A stretch of DNA of 64,000 nucleotides from Lutjanus erythropterus (GCA_020091685.1 CM034606.1:13067695-13131694); one strand, 5' to 3'; shown: positions 1 to 11,517, numbered from the stretch's first letter. Notes: generated from the sequence alone by a model not told the origin. Made by a program: numbers and translations.

Positions 1-705
1 AGAAAACACATCTGTCAGCATCATCACTCTGATGGGAATTTACTCCTACTGCTTCTTTAAAGGCCTCACAGCAGCTAAACTGAGTGTGGGGCCTGCTATC
101 ATTATTTATGTCATCTCAGAGACATTACAGAAGTTATCTTCTAACATTTATTACTGTCTTATGTCACCTCTGAAGCATTAATTTAAATAATTGCTCTGGG
201 AGTCGCCTACAGGATGTTGCTGCTTTATAAAAAGATCATCAGATAACAACATGCAGTTTCACCGAGCCAAAGACTATCAGCTCCACCTTTAGCTCACATC
301 AATTTGCATCAGATCAGCTCAGGATTACACAGCCACCAGTATTGTGCCTTTAAAAACCATTTGAACTTGCCCCAAACCCCTAAAGGGACAGTTCCCTCCT
401 TTTACCTCTTAGCTCTGTTTACCCAGAGATAGTTTTGGATTGGCTCAATATGGCAGTAATGGGCCAATACAAAGAGGTCAGTGCATCGTCTACATATTGT
501 ATTGTCTTTATTTTGTTAAATACTTAATTCTGATTGGTCAATTATAGCATTCTAATGCTTATGTCTGTTTAGTAGACCTTTGCTAACAGACTGTTGATAT
601 GGATGCAGTTCTGATCATAGACTCTGGAGGAGCAATAACATCACTTTAAAATTAATATTTTGTATCACTGATTTTTTTTTGGTGAATAACCATGTAATAA
701 ACAGA

Positions 706-783
706 ATAATGTACAGTGAGTAGTCATTATTGTCATCTTGTCAGGGTTTACTTCGCAATAATGACCTGCTCACTGTACATTAT
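706..783. mobile_element. short palindromic element, copy 1
   Basis: Arm 706-732 (ataatgtacagtgag, then tcattattg) is an almost perfect reverse complement of arm 756-783, around a 23-nt loop containing tcagggttta. A second diverged copy lies at 15385-15500 with the same arm core and the tcagggttta motif, so this is a mobile family (MITE-like). Confidence 0.7.
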
Positions 784-1139
784 CCCTTGCATGTCCCCAT
801 GTGTATCACTAAGCAGAGGGAAGTGTGCATCTACTCATGGATGAGAGGCTGAGCTGAGCTGAAGCCTCTCGTCCATCTAGTTCCATGATTTTCGAGGGAA
901 GGCTGACATCTCTATGGCTGATATCTCTAAAACTCTGTACTCACACCAAAATTATCTGGATCCGGATAAACAGCACGTGGAAGATGAACAAATCTGATGA
1001 ATAATCAATGTACTAATTTTGTGAGTCTCTGTATTTAAGTTGTGAAATAGGAAGGTGACTGTAAGCCTGAGTGAAAAATCAATCAATCAAATCAGTGGAA
1101 CAGTATACTCAGGAAGACTGGTGTGCCTACACATTGTTA

Positions 1140-1330
1140 AAGGAATGATTGAATCAACACTGTTACGGAATCAGCAACTGTTGGTTTGTATATAAGGCAA
1201 GACGCTTTGTAAGACCTTCAGAGAACACTGTGCTAGAGTCTTCTCTCCATGCTGCATGAAGTAAAGAGATCTGATTCATCACACCGTCTTGGTAATTCTT
1301 CAGAGAACTAGCAACTCTCACTATTTAGAC
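1140..1330 (+). mobile_element. possible solo LTR fragment
   Basis: GTATATAAGGCAAG (TATA-like, near 1189-1197) is followed by a GC-richer leader, TGCATGAAGTAAAGAG and ACCGTCTTGGTAATTCTTCA, then CTAGCAACTCTCA. The order TATA, short R-like stretch, weak poly(A)-like signal resembles fish gypsy-type LTRs. No flanking repeat was confirmed. Confidence 0.3.
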
Positions 1331-1508
1331 GAAGAATTTTTTCCACAAGCACTACAGGAAAGAAGAAAAATATGCATTTTTGATGTTGGGGTGAACTCTG
1401 CCTTTACACTGCTGCAAGAATGTCACACGTCATAAAAATTCACAGCTCTGCTATCGTTCAGATCCTTGCCAGCAATCAAAACAGGCAACACAGCACATGG
1501 TTTAAATG

Positions 1509-1515
1509 GTTTATT
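1509..1515 (-). terminator. candidate poly(A) signal for sorbs1
   Basis: The plus strand reads ggtttattaaa, i.e. AATAAA on the minus strand in an AT-rich setting, with another at 1556-1561. Use by sorbs1 is inferred only from strand and position. Confidence 0.3.
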
Positions 1516-2592
1516 AAATATTGCATAATACCGAAGTCACAGCAGTGTATAGTATCTTTATTTTAATATTGTCAATGTAACAGCACTGCAAATTGAAGCA
1601 AACAAACCAAACCTGTTGCAGGTTGTGCGTCTCATCACACTAGTCCATTCTCATGATTATTAATCATTAAGTTAAAGCATTGTGTCACACTTTTAGGTAC
1701 TTGCACAGTAACTGACAAGTTCTTAGTAAATGTTCTCCCATCACAGAGACTAGGACTAATGGGAAAACCATGGTTACATTAAATATGTCATGGATACATT
1801 TCAGTGATACTCCCAAAGAAAAAAAAAAACATTAAATGAAAATGAGGCACGATTTTGCATCTAACATAAGGCATTATGATCCTCACAAATGGCAGCGTAA
1901 TGTTCATATGCGTCAAACTTCCTGTGCTCAGTAACGCTCCACTCTGTGCTTTGCCAAAAATCCTTCAGGTAAATAAACCGCCGCGAGTGACAGAGAGCTC
2001 CGTGTGACGCTCCCATCGCTCGCAGTCTATTTTTTATTTTACATATTTACAATCCTTCGTGTGCCATGCTGCGCAAAAGTCTGCACATTCACTCAAGATG
2101 AAAATTCAGACATTTTTTTTTTTTACATATTATGTGTGCATTGGCCACATTCATATATTCATACATTCATACATCCTGTGATGTGTTATGGAGCAAAATA
2201 TCACAGAAACAATCTAAAGTGAGTTGTGTTTTATGGATAAATGAGTGATTTGTCCATCATATAGCGTGTTTTGTTCTGTCAGAGAGGAAAAGCCTACACA
2301 TCAACAGACTCCCGACCAATCAGCACATTCAAGTGGAGCTGGAGTTGCACACAGAAACAAAAAAGTTTAGCCAGCAGTGGAGGGACAAAAAAAACATGCT
2401 TTTGTGGTTTAACAAAATACCTGAATATCATATCAGTGCTATACAGGCACACCCAGAACGCATATTAAGTGTTTTGTGAGAAAACATTCCCTTGCTGATG
2501 TTGGCAAAGTTGTCAGAGTTGATCTGCACAGGAAGAAACATCTGATTTTGTCTCGACAGGATGAAACACTGATTGCTACTGAATTTACTTAA

Positions 2593-3325
2593 ATTAAAGG
2601 GATGTTTCTGTTTATTTGAAATGGGGTTGCATTTATCCATAGTCAGTGTCAACTACAGTAGACGGCAGTCGGCACACCCCAAGTTCGTGGAAGAGTGAAA
2701 ACATTTAAAATCTAAAAAATCAATGTTAATGTGAGTGTACACTGTATTTAGAATATTTTCACCGCTTTACCTCATCATCAGGCAGTCTTTTGTGAAGGGA
2801 AACCGCCATTATATAAGCCAAATATCGCCTTCCCCAAAGCAACCAAACTCCACTTGCAAAAACAGTAATTTTACCTTGCAGAACACAGGAGCAGTTGGTC
2901 TACTGCTCCCTTGATCTGTTAGTTTGTTTGCATTATAGTCCTCTGTTCTGGCAATGGAGTCTGGTTGCTTTGGAGAGAAAGGTATTTTGCTGCGGTTTCT
3001 AGTCAGAAAAGGCTGACTGATAGAAAGATAAAGAGGTGAAACTATTCTAAATATAGCGTGCACTTGAACTGATATTGATCTTCTTGCCTGGGCCTTTTTT
3101 AGATGGCTACATTATGATATCATTTTTTTAAAGTGTCTAAAATCTATTTTGCTGCCGACCCTGTCCACCGTACTACATTGCTTTGCATCCTGCACCAGTC
3201 TTCCTGCTATTTCTTCTCCAAACTGAGGGTGTGTTGACTGCCATCTACTGTAGGTCATACACTGACTATAAATAAGTACCACATGCAACCCCACTTCAGC
3301 AAAAACACCCAAACTATCCCTTTAA
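2593..3325. mobile_element. fold-back element with TTAAAGGG ends, copy 1
   Basis: Starts ttaaagggatgtttct...ggggttgca...tccatagtcagtgt..ctacagtagacgg and ends with the reverse complement (ccatctactgtaggtca... ccctttaat). Inner segments are also inverted, so the whole 730 bp folds on itself. TTAA at both ends may be the target duplication. Confidence 0.7.
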
Positions 3326-4898
3326 TGTACTCCATTAAACTTCATATATCACTTATGTGGTAGCCACACACGGCTTCAAACCATTCAGGCACAAAAAAAC
3401 GGATAAAGTAAACATACACTTTTGGATCTAGTGAGAGTTTTATCTTTCAATGCTTCACATTGCGTTTCTGATTTTCAGGCCATCATAAAGAGTTATACTA
3501 AAAGGTATTCCCGCTGATAGTCTGGCACCAGTTGATTAGAAATACGTGGATTTGGAAAGGGATCCAATGTCAGTGACTTAGAGCATCAGACAGCTCGCTA
3601 CGTCAATGCAAACTAAACTGACATCAGAATTGCCCAACAAACTGCATCCATCTGCCAGTCCGAGCAGGTCACAACAAGCACTAAGTATTATTTGCAAGTC
3701 CTTCTTGACAGCTCTGCTGAGGATTGATGAGCACAGTGCAGCGGTTGATGACAAGGCGGAATTTGATGAAAACACGAGCAAAGAAAAACAATAGCTATCA
3801 TCTTTCCATCTGTGCGTGTAGGGGATCTATTCTGACATGTAGTGTCTGTTACAGGATCTGATGGTGCTGGAGATGTGGGAGCTCTGTTCTCACAGGACGA
3901 CGCCTCTGATGCTTTGATAGCAGAATTCAAAGCCGTCCTCCATCAGGGAGCTATTGAAGCTCAAAGAACAGACAGTTAACCTTGTCACCATCACTTCTGT
4001 CCTCTTTAAATGGAAGGTGGACGGTATAATGATCATGTTTCATGCTCCGATTTGATTTGTCGATCTCTTATTGATTTTACAGTGCATGCTGTACTAATGC
4101 TGACCTTATTATTTAAGTCATTCCACTAACTGTATTACCCAAGTTGTACTGTAGTCATTACATATGAAAATATGTAGCCATATTTGGAAGGCCTCTTAAA
4201 GTTTTCTGTACACATTTACATGGCTAAAACATACAATCTTGTCAGTAAGGGCATGGTTAAAATCTCAATATGCTCTTAAAAATCACTATGATTATTTTCT
4301 AAGACACCTTGTTGGCTGTATTTAACACACTGAATTGTTTTGTGTGTCACCACTGATTAATACACTATTATCTTGTTAGGTGGGATCTCCCTAAATATCC
4401 AAACAGGAAGTTAAGAGCGACCACGCCTGTCCTGTGGCTGCGCTGAAGCCAGGCGTCTACCACCAGCTACCTTACAGGCATCCGTCATCAGCAAACACAG
4501 TTTACTTTCATTCAGACAGAAGAGGTATAAAACGACAAATAAATTATCTGTGAAAATATAGGATGTGCATATACACCGTTTCGCTTCACTTTTATCAGAC
4601 ATGCAGCACAGTCCATGTGACCTGTATTTGTTCACTGTGGTAACTGAGAAAAAGAGAAGCTTACAGCTCACTTCAACATTTTAGTGTTTCTCGTCATGCA
4701 CATGACTGTGTAATAACTGCTGTATAACAACCTTTGGGTAGAAAATGAAGGCAATACTGAACCGGTATCTAAAGCTACTGGGTTACACTGAGTTGTAAAT
4801 ATCGTGATGTTTTTCAAAACAAGCCAATACTGACTTTATGATTATTCAGAAAATGGAAAATAAAGTAAAACAGGACCTGTTTCTAAATGGGCTCAATT

Positions 4899-5523
4899 AG
4901 GGCTGGGCAATATATTGATATTATATCAAAACTGTGAAAAGAGACTTCATATCTTCTCAGATTTTAGATATGGTTATATTGTGATATGACATGACTGTTG
5001 TTTTTTTCCAGGTTTTAAAGGTCCAGTGTGTAAGATTTACAGGGATTTAATAAGACAGAAATGGAATATAATATTCATACGTATGTTTTCATTAGTGTAA
5101 AACCACCTGAAAATAAGAATCATTGTGTTTTCATTACCTTAGAGTGAGTCCAGTATATCTGAGGAAAGCTCTAGATACATTTTTGTGAGAGTTTCATGAT
5201 GACTGTTGATTCTCTTACATGCTACGAAGGGAAGAGTGAGGACATGTGTTTGCAATCTGCGAGCTCGCCACTAGATACTACTAAATCTCACGCACTGGTC
5301 CTTTAAAGGCTTAAAGTGATGTCATTTTCTGAACTTACCAGACCATTGTAGCTTTTGTGTTATTTTCTTTTACCCAGTTAATCATTATATCCACATTACT
5401 GATGATTATCCGTGAAAAATGTCATTGTGTTTCTATTTTGTGAAAGCACCAATAGTCATCTCTATAATATTATTAATATTGAGGTATTTGGTCAAAAATA
5501 TTGTGAAAATTTGACCCAGCCCT
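4899..5523. mobile_element. agggctgggca inverted-repeat element with nested insertion
   Basis: Begins agggctgggcaatat and ends with the inverse (attgtgaaaatttgacccagccct). A second element is nested inside (5016-5307). Removing it leaves a 330-bp non-autonomous hAT-like element. Fragments with similar ends occur near 45350 (tgcccagccctaac) and 50610 (atagggctgggcaat). Confidence 0.6.
5016..5307. mobile_element. nested tttaaaggtccagtg element
   Basis: Starts ttttaaaggtccagtgtgtaagattt and ends aaatctcacgcactggtcctttaaa, its reverse complement. It splits the element at 4899-5523. A relative starts near 42817 (aaaggactagtctgtaagatttag). Confidence 0.65.
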
Positions 5524-6227
5524 GGGCTTCATACATAAGGCATTATGGATTTAAACTCTGTAGGTCATTTTCTTAATTCTAAACTGAGGGAAATTATCCA
5601 CCACATGATATTTCATACATGTATATACTTTACATGTTGATCCAAACACTAATGGGTTTCTTTTGGAGGCAAACCCTACTGAGATTTATGGTTTGCATTG
5701 TACTTGACTAATCATGACAAACACCTCTGGTCCTGAAAGGTAGCTCATGACAAACATCTCCAACCCCACATCACATAAAAATACATTCTGAATCCTCCAA
5801 AGTCCAGTTCAGGTAATAAGATCCACTCTTTGATCCATCCACTGCTCTGCTGCCAGCCTCCACGCTGAGGTGCTACGTAAACACTTGTGCACGTGTAAAT
5901 GACATGGACAAAATGGAAGCTATTATCTGTACAATAAAAGCTAGTTTGTGGTAGGTGTGTCACAGAGAAATTCCACGTGTGGGGATGGACGAATTCTGTG
6001 AACAAGTGTGTGAAACGTGGTCAAGGTGTACACCGTACTGAGGTTTAGGCAGTGAGCTGTCTCCGTCTCCGCCTCGTGCAGTTTGACATACCTCAGGCCG
6101 ACCGATCACTTTCCCAGACAAATTGATTTGCCCGGCTAAATGACTATGCTAACCAACAGCCATGCGCGATAGTAATGACTTCCCAAGCTTGACAGGCAAC
6201 CATGTGTTACAGCCAGATTAGATATCT

Positions 6228-6295
6228 TTACAGTTTCACCTCCTTCACGTAATTCCCAGGGAAAGTCCCGAACTGTTTTGTCCTCTTTGAGGTAC
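6228..6295 (-). CDS. sorbs1: sorbs1 terminal exon, end of SH3-3 and stop
   Basis: Starts after tctacag and encodes GTSKRTKQFGTFPGNYVKEV then KL and TAA (6228-6230). GTFPGNYV is the closing SH3 motif of all SORBS proteins. The C-terminal KEVKL differs from the KPLYL ending typical of mammalian SORBS1. The 3' UTR follows at lower coordinates. Confidence 0.97.
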
Positions 6296-6388
6296 CTGTA
6301 GAGAAAAACAAAAGAGAAACAAAAATGAGGAAAAAATATTCTTTCTTTGAGACTAAAATGACCTAGATTTCAATACAAAACCTCAATC

Positions 6389-6946
6389 TTAAAGGGACAG
6401 TTTGGGTTATTTAATGTGGGGTTGCATGAGGTACTTATCCATAGTCAGTGTATTACCTACATTAGATGTAGCTGGTTACAAGCGTGGAAGCTAAGCAATG
6501 AACCGCTGTGGACAAGTTCAGCAACAAAAGGTATTTTAGACACTTAAAAAAGGTCCAAAACAAACAATATCAAATCAGTATCAGTTTGATCTGTTAATTC
6601 CACTGGGGACATCACATCTGCACCACGGTTTTGATCCCTTCTCTACATGGCTGCATGTTCGACCAGCAGTGTTTCAGAAACAAGGCGTTTTGCCCTTGTT
6701 ATTGTGACTTCTGTGTTTTAAAAGGATAGTTCAAATTCACCAGTCACACAATAACACAAACAAAGTAATAGACCAAAGCAGCAATAGAACGGCAACTCCT
6801 CTGTTCTGCAAGGTAAAATGAGTGGTGAAAATATTCTAAATATTCTGTACACTTAAACTGACTGCCATCTACTGCAGTAAAAAAAATGACTATCAATAAG
6901 TACCTCATAAAAGCCTGCATTAAAAAAAACAAAACTATCCCTTTAA
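6389..6946. mobile_element. fold-back element, copy 2
   Basis: Left arm ttaaagggacagtttgggtt...ggggttgcatgaggtacttatccatagtcagtgtattacctac; right arm ends catctactgcagt...ataagtacctcat...aactatccctttaa. Same family as 2593-3325. It sits in the last sorbs1 intron, about 95 nt from the terminal-exon acceptor. Confidence 0.7.
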
Positions 6947-7204
6947 ACTTTTAAACAATTTTAGCTATATTTAAAATCACATGTGAGGCCTGTATATGTA
7001 TCATCTGCTGTCATTCTGCAGAAACCGTATATGGAACGATGTGACACAGTGAAAATGACTCTACTTCTTCAGGAGTCCTGAGCATGCACATTGCACGCGT
7101 GCAGTCCTCTGCTGTCATTCTGCAGAAACCCTATATGGATTAATGTGACACAGCGAGTGTGACTGCACCTCTGAGGAATCTATCCCGAGGTCTGCGACAC
7201 ATAC

Positions 7205-7311
7205 CGACAAACCAGCCGTCATCGCACTTCTCCATGACGCTGACGAGATCTCCCTCCCGCAGCTCCAGCTCGTCCTCGTTCTGCGGCACGTAACTGTACA
7301 GAGCCTGGAAA
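7205..7311 (-). CDS. sorbs1: sorbs1 SH3-3, first two thirds
   Basis: 107 nt between gctccag and TTGTCG|gtatgt, phase 2 in, phase 1 out, codons about 1343-1378. It encodes [40 protein letters not shown] first strand, acidic RT loop (NEDELEL) and groove Trp (DDGWFV) are present. An alternative acceptor six bases inside (tttccag) is rejected because it breaks the phase with the 53-nt exon. Confidence 0.98.
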
Positions 7312-7424
7312 CTGGAGCAGGACACGAGGAGAAGTTGGTATAATTGCAACACAAAATGTGAGATCTTTTTAAAATTAAAGCGTGAGTCACTTTAGTTACA
7401 AGAAAAAGCCCAGATCTTACTCAC

Positions 7425-7477
7425 ATTCCACAGTTGAGACGGCTCGGCTCCGGGCTGCTGCTGTGGGACTGGGGTTG
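7425..7477 (-). CDS. sorbs1: sorbs1 53-nt exon before SH3-3
   Basis: 53 nt between tttcccag and GGAAT|gtgagt, phase 0 in, phase 2 out, codons about 1326-1342. It encodes QPQSHSSSPEPSRLNCG plus a split Ile. It aligns with the QPQAQQRR...SQTSQDLFSYQ exon of mammalian SORBS1, is needed to give SH3-3 the right frame, and joins cleanly to the 11088 donor if the 522-nt exon is skipped. Confidence 0.88.
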
Positions 7478-7939
7478 CTGGGAAATGATGAGAGATTGTT
7501 TACTGGGGTGGGGGTGCAGTCTATGGACAGAGTCAAGAGGGTGGTGGGACAGGGTGCTGCAGTACCTCACCGAGGTCTCAGCTATATTCAAGATCTCATT
7601 ACACACTGCCTCCTAGTAGTAGTAGTAGGTGAAGTCATCAGAGAAAGACCCGGAAGAGGCCGAGGTGAAGTTCAGGGGGGAGGTGAGGAGTTAGAGGGGG
7701 TAGGGGGACGAAGGGCGAGACAGGAAGGTAGGTCCAGTGAGTAGCAAGGCAGAAAAGGAAGTGATCCGTTAAAAGCCAGGAGAGAAAGCAGAGGAGACGT
7801 TGGTGGAGCCCAGGAGGAAATCATGAAAAGGCAAGACACCAGAGTGAGAGCATGTCGACAGGAAACATGAAATATTAGTTCACTTTTTTACAGGATACTC
7901 CTCAGAATTAACATGCAATATTAAAGGGACAGGTACAGC

Positions 7940-9354
7940 TTAAAGAAACAGTACTACATTTTGGGTTAATGTTCTCTTGGGTACTTATTTGCTTTCTTGC
8001 TGAGTGTTAGATGAGAGGATTGATTCCACTCTCATATCTGTCCATTCATGAAGCTGAAGGCAGCAGCCAGTTAGCTTAGCTTATCTTAGTATAAAGGCTG
8101 AAAACAGGGCAAAATGTAAACAGTTAGGACCACTGGTAAGGACAAGACTCAAAGAGCTCGCTCCATACGGTAAAAGTGAAAGTCTGATGGAGTCAAGTCG
8201 GCGCTTGAACAAGACGTCTGTATGGGTCAACAAGAGAAACTTTACATTATAAAATAATTTTTGGGAATGTAGTCACACTTGAGAGGCTTGGTCTAATTCA
8301 AAGCAATGAGTGTTGCCTTTTCTCTTGCAGGCTTCCTTAATGCTGTCAGGATTATACTAGGGCTGAACAATTAATTGATATTTTATCAAAATCCCAATAT
8401 GGTCTACTGCAATTTTCAAATCGCAGGACGTGCGATATTTGTTACAGGTGAAATATGTGTCAAAATACCATTTTAAATTCAATATTGTGGTGCTGCAGAG
8501 GTGTCCTGGCCAACTCATTATTCTCTAGACTTCAGAAAACATCTTGGTTTAGCAGAGATCATGATTGTTTTAATGTGTTTCTCAATGAAAATGAGAATAA
8601 TGATGTAAAAATGATCCTTTTCTCTAATTCACAAATCATATCACAGTTGCAATATCAGTCAAATATTGCCATTTGTTGTTTTAATCTCTTATTTTTTGGC
8701 TTTATTGCTGAAACTATAAGAAGGAAGGGTGGAGTTTGGCTTAAAGAGAAGTGGATCTCAACGATGATTAACAATGCAGTCGGCATCTTTCTACCACTCA
8801 GCAAAATAAGCCGGATGCACCACCACAGGAGGAGAGAAGGAGCGTGAGGAGAGGAGCCTTGCTAACCCAGCTTGGACTTAAAGCTGCTTCTGGCTAATGT
8901 TTGGTCAGGAAAATGAAACGGATAAAATGGGACTCAGGTGGGCCGAGCAGCGGGGCCTCAGAGACTGCTGTGCCCACATCTTACAGAGACCTTCTCTGTC
9001 ACAACATCCTGGATCAAGCTGTTGGGATGCTGTGACTTATCAGGCTGCACTGTGGGGTTTTTGTTCAGTTTCTTGTTTGTTTTGTTGTCATTTCAGTTTT
9101 TGTTCTCTGTCTGGGTTTGTGTTCATTACCTGTAGACCACAATGTAAAAGTATGATTGGCACTGTATTGGTTGTTTTTTTGGATTAAACCAACAAGAAAC
9201 AACTTCATTAGTGAGCTTTTTTTTGCTCTGCTAAGCTAGGCCGCTACCTCTAGCTTCATGCTGAGCGGAAAAACATGAGTGTGATATTGATTTTCTCATT
9301 TAACTTTCAGAAAGCGAATAATTTTTTCCCCAAAATGTTGAACTACTCCTTTAA
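7940..9354. mobile_element. 1.4-kb inverted-repeat element in the intron between 7477 and 10341
   Basis: The left end (ttaaagaaacagtactacattttggg...cttatttgctttcttgctgagtgttagatgagaggattgat) matches the reverse complement of the right end (attttctcatttaactttcagaaagcgaataat..ccaaaatgttgaactactcctttaat). It resembles a repeat common in spiny-rayed fish. An inner stretch from about 8343 (gggctgaacaattaattgat) looks like a second, nested repeat. The open frame at 8455-8847 falls inside and is not a gene. Confidence 0.6.
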
Positions 9355-10340
9355 TGAAAGAATGAAAGGATAGTGCTCTAATATTTCACATATTTAAGAT
9401 GTAGCACAAATAAAGAAGACATAATGGGAATTAAGGATGATGTGAGTCAAATGGATCTTTGAAGGTGATGAGTTAAAATGTTAAACAGAAGGTGAAGTCA
9501 TTGAACAAACTACACATTACTTCTGTAAATTCCTGTACCAGCTTACCGCAAACGAGTTAACGTTGTTGTTTTCTTGGATGTCAAACAGCATCACGGGGCT
9601 TCTGGAGCTCCGTCCATGATGGTCAGCCTCATTCCTGACAAACTGAAACACAAAAAAGTCAAATCAGCAAGGACGTTTCAAAATAAAAGCTTTTCTCTCC
9701 AGAGATCGCACCACGTATCCGCCTGCCGTAAACACTGTCATACTTCAGGCACAGTCAGCTTTGCATTTCCTCATACTGTAGGTGGAAATTTCAACCTTGG
9801 CAGCAGCTTTTGAAACAGAAGCCAACATGTGAAACCTATAAATACTCACTAATAAATATGTCACTGTCCTAAATAAACTTCCAACCTCCAGCGGCATCCA
9901 AGTCATAACACACCTCTGCATGGAACAACAACAACATGCAACCAAATGCTGAATTTTATAGAGAGAAAGAAACTTGAGCTCTCAAAAAATCAATCCTGGA
10001 AATAGAAGCACAATACAGTCCTTTACAGCTAGGAAATCTGAAACTCGCTGTATAAATACTGAAGGACACTGTAAAACATTTGCGTGTTAGTAGCGCACAC
10101 ACAACAACATGCAGACTTGCAGCCTTGAGCAGTGTGACTAGCTTAAACTTATTCTGACTCCACTGAACCAGCAGGTTCATTCCTCCATGGGGCTAAAATC
10201 AACTTCAGGTCAAATCTACGAGTTAGTCACGTCCTCCACACATCAATGTCAACTTCTTCATCGAACATCTGTTTTAGAGAATCAAACTGTCGCCCATGTT
10301 TCAGCCTGAGATGCAACACCGCACACCATGCAGAAGATAC

Positions 10341-10862
10341 CTCTGCAGGGCTATTTCGCCTGCTGCCCGGGGCTGCGTGGCCCCTGTCCCCCTCTGCGCC
10401 TTCCCCCTCTGTCAGCTCCTTCTCCCCCCTCAGCCAGCCCTCCAGCACCGGCCCGCCAGAGGGGCTCATGCTGCGTGACAGACGTGGGGAGGGAGGGGAG
10501 AGCAGGAAGTCCTCCCCCTGAGGTGGGGTGAATGTGAGGAAGGGAGTGGTTGAGCTGGGTCTGGGTGGGTAAGGCGGAGGAAGAGGGGAGGCGGCTGGGG
10601 AAGCCATGGGGGAGACGCAGTATGGGCTGCCGGTGATGGGAGGCACGGGGCTGGCAGAGAAGGGCGGGGGCAGGTACTCGCCACAGCGGTAGGACACGGT
10701 GGGCAGCGGTGGCAGGGGAGGGGTGGGGGCAGCTGGAGGGCTCCCTCCTCCCACAGTCAGGGAGATCCACTCGGAGGAGACAGCGTGGACCTCGGGGGAG
10801 ACGGAGCGGCGGGGGGAGCGAGGGAGGGGCAGGGGGGAGGTGGTCAGGCGATTACGATACAG
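10341..10862 (-). CDS. sorbs1: sorbs1 522-nt proline-rich cassette exon
   Basis: 174 codons (about 1152-1325), phase 0 in and out, between cttgaaag and GCAGAG|gtatct. It encodes SVSPEVHAVSSEWISLTVGG, then a Pro/Ser-rich tract (TPPLPPLP, SPLPPPYPPRPSS, SPPSPRLSRSMSPSGG) and an acidic/basic end (REKELTEGEGAEGDRG). EVHAVxSEWISLTVG followed by TPPLPPLP matches the long SORBS1 isoform. The tract has several PxxP ligands that could engage the protein's own SH3 domains (inference). The acceptor has a poor pyrimidine tract, so its exact position is less sure than the donor. Confidence 0.85.
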
Positions 10863-11087
10863 CTTTCAAGAGTAACGAGAATGTGGGAAGAGGAAGATGG
10901 AAGCAAAGAGAAGAAGAGGGGATGAGAGAAGGAAAAGAAAAGGAAACGAAAGATGAGACAAATTCACTAGATCAAAAAATGTAAATTAAAGGGTGGGTGT
11001 CAAGGTGAACATAGAAGGTAGTAATAAAAATCTGCAGTACATCCATAAATGTATCCTCCATTTGATCCCACAGTTCTGAGTCTTTAC

Positions 11088-11282
11088 CTGTGGAGAAGCG
11101 TTGGTGCTGCGCTGTGGAGACTGGCTGACAGGAGGGTCGGGATACTCCACCCCGTTTTTGACGCGAGGTCGTCTCTGCACTTCTACGTAGGTGACGGGGA
11201 AGATGCCTTGGCGGTTGGTGCCTGAGATTTTGCCTTCATACCAGTTTTCATCAACTCTGCGAATCAGCGTGATCCTCTCTCC
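11088..11282 (-). CDS. sorbs1: sorbs1 SH3-2 body and following linker
   Basis: 195 nt between ctgcag and CCACAG|gtaaag, phase 0 in and out, codons about 1087-1151. It encodes [35 protein letters not shown], and a linker ending [13 protein letters not shown]. Ligand-groove Trp and GIFP are intact. The exon can join either the 522-nt exon or directly the 53-nt exon at 7425-7477. Confidence 0.98.
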
Positions 11283-11391
11283 CTGCAGATAAACATTTTG
11301 TCGTTCCTCAGTTCCTTGTACGAGTAACAAAAGGATAAAAACATGTCATGCACACAACAATTTAAGTTCCTATCTAATTCCCACTCCGCAC

Positions 11392-11517
11392 CTTTCTGAA
11401 GGACATTTCCACCACTGTGTCCCCAGTGAAGTTGAAGCGGGCGATAGCTTCTCCGTACTCCAGTACCTGCACCGGGACACTTTTCTTTGGCTGGGCTTTT
11501 TCTGTGGGGGGAAGCAG
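11392..11517 (-). CDS. sorbs1: sorbs1 SH3-1/SH3-2 linker and SH3-2 start
   Basis: 126 nt between tcttcag and AGAAAG|gtgcgg, phase 0 in and out, codons about 1045-1086. It encodes LLPPTEKAQPKKSVPVQVLE and then YGEAIARFNFTGDTVVEMSF. The KAQPKK-x-x-PVQVLEYGEA linker separates SORBS1 from SORBS2 (shorter PPPP-rich linker) and SORBS3. Confidence 0.98.

Larger units (their letters stand above)
1500..6227 (-). other. sorbs1 3' UTR and downstream flank
   Basis: No exon of another gene was recognised here. The minus strand carries AATAAA hexamers around 1509-1515, 1556-1561 and 2030-2035; the first two close a unique AT-rich stretch that looks like a 3' UTR end, implying a UTR of up to about 4.7 kb carrying two transposable elements (2593-3325 and 4899-5523). 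An earlier poly(A) site cannot be excluded, but no AATAAA was seen on the minus strand between 5525 and 6227. Confidence 0.35.

Noticed and set aside
7300-7305. Acceptor ttccag at 7305 for the SH3-3 exon
   Set aside because: Would give phase 0, incompatible with the 53-nt exon's phase-2 donor; it would fit only a direct splice from 11088 or 10341, for which the acceptor six bases earlier is not needed. Kept as a possible NAGNAG-like alternative only.
8455-8847. 130-codon plus-strand open frame
   Set aside because: Lies entirely within the inverted-repeat element at 7940-9354, has no similarity I recognise, and the composition is non-coding.
10246-10531. Overlapping plus-strand frames opposite the proline-rich exon
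   Set aside because: Shadows of the GC-rich minus-strand exon 10341-10862.
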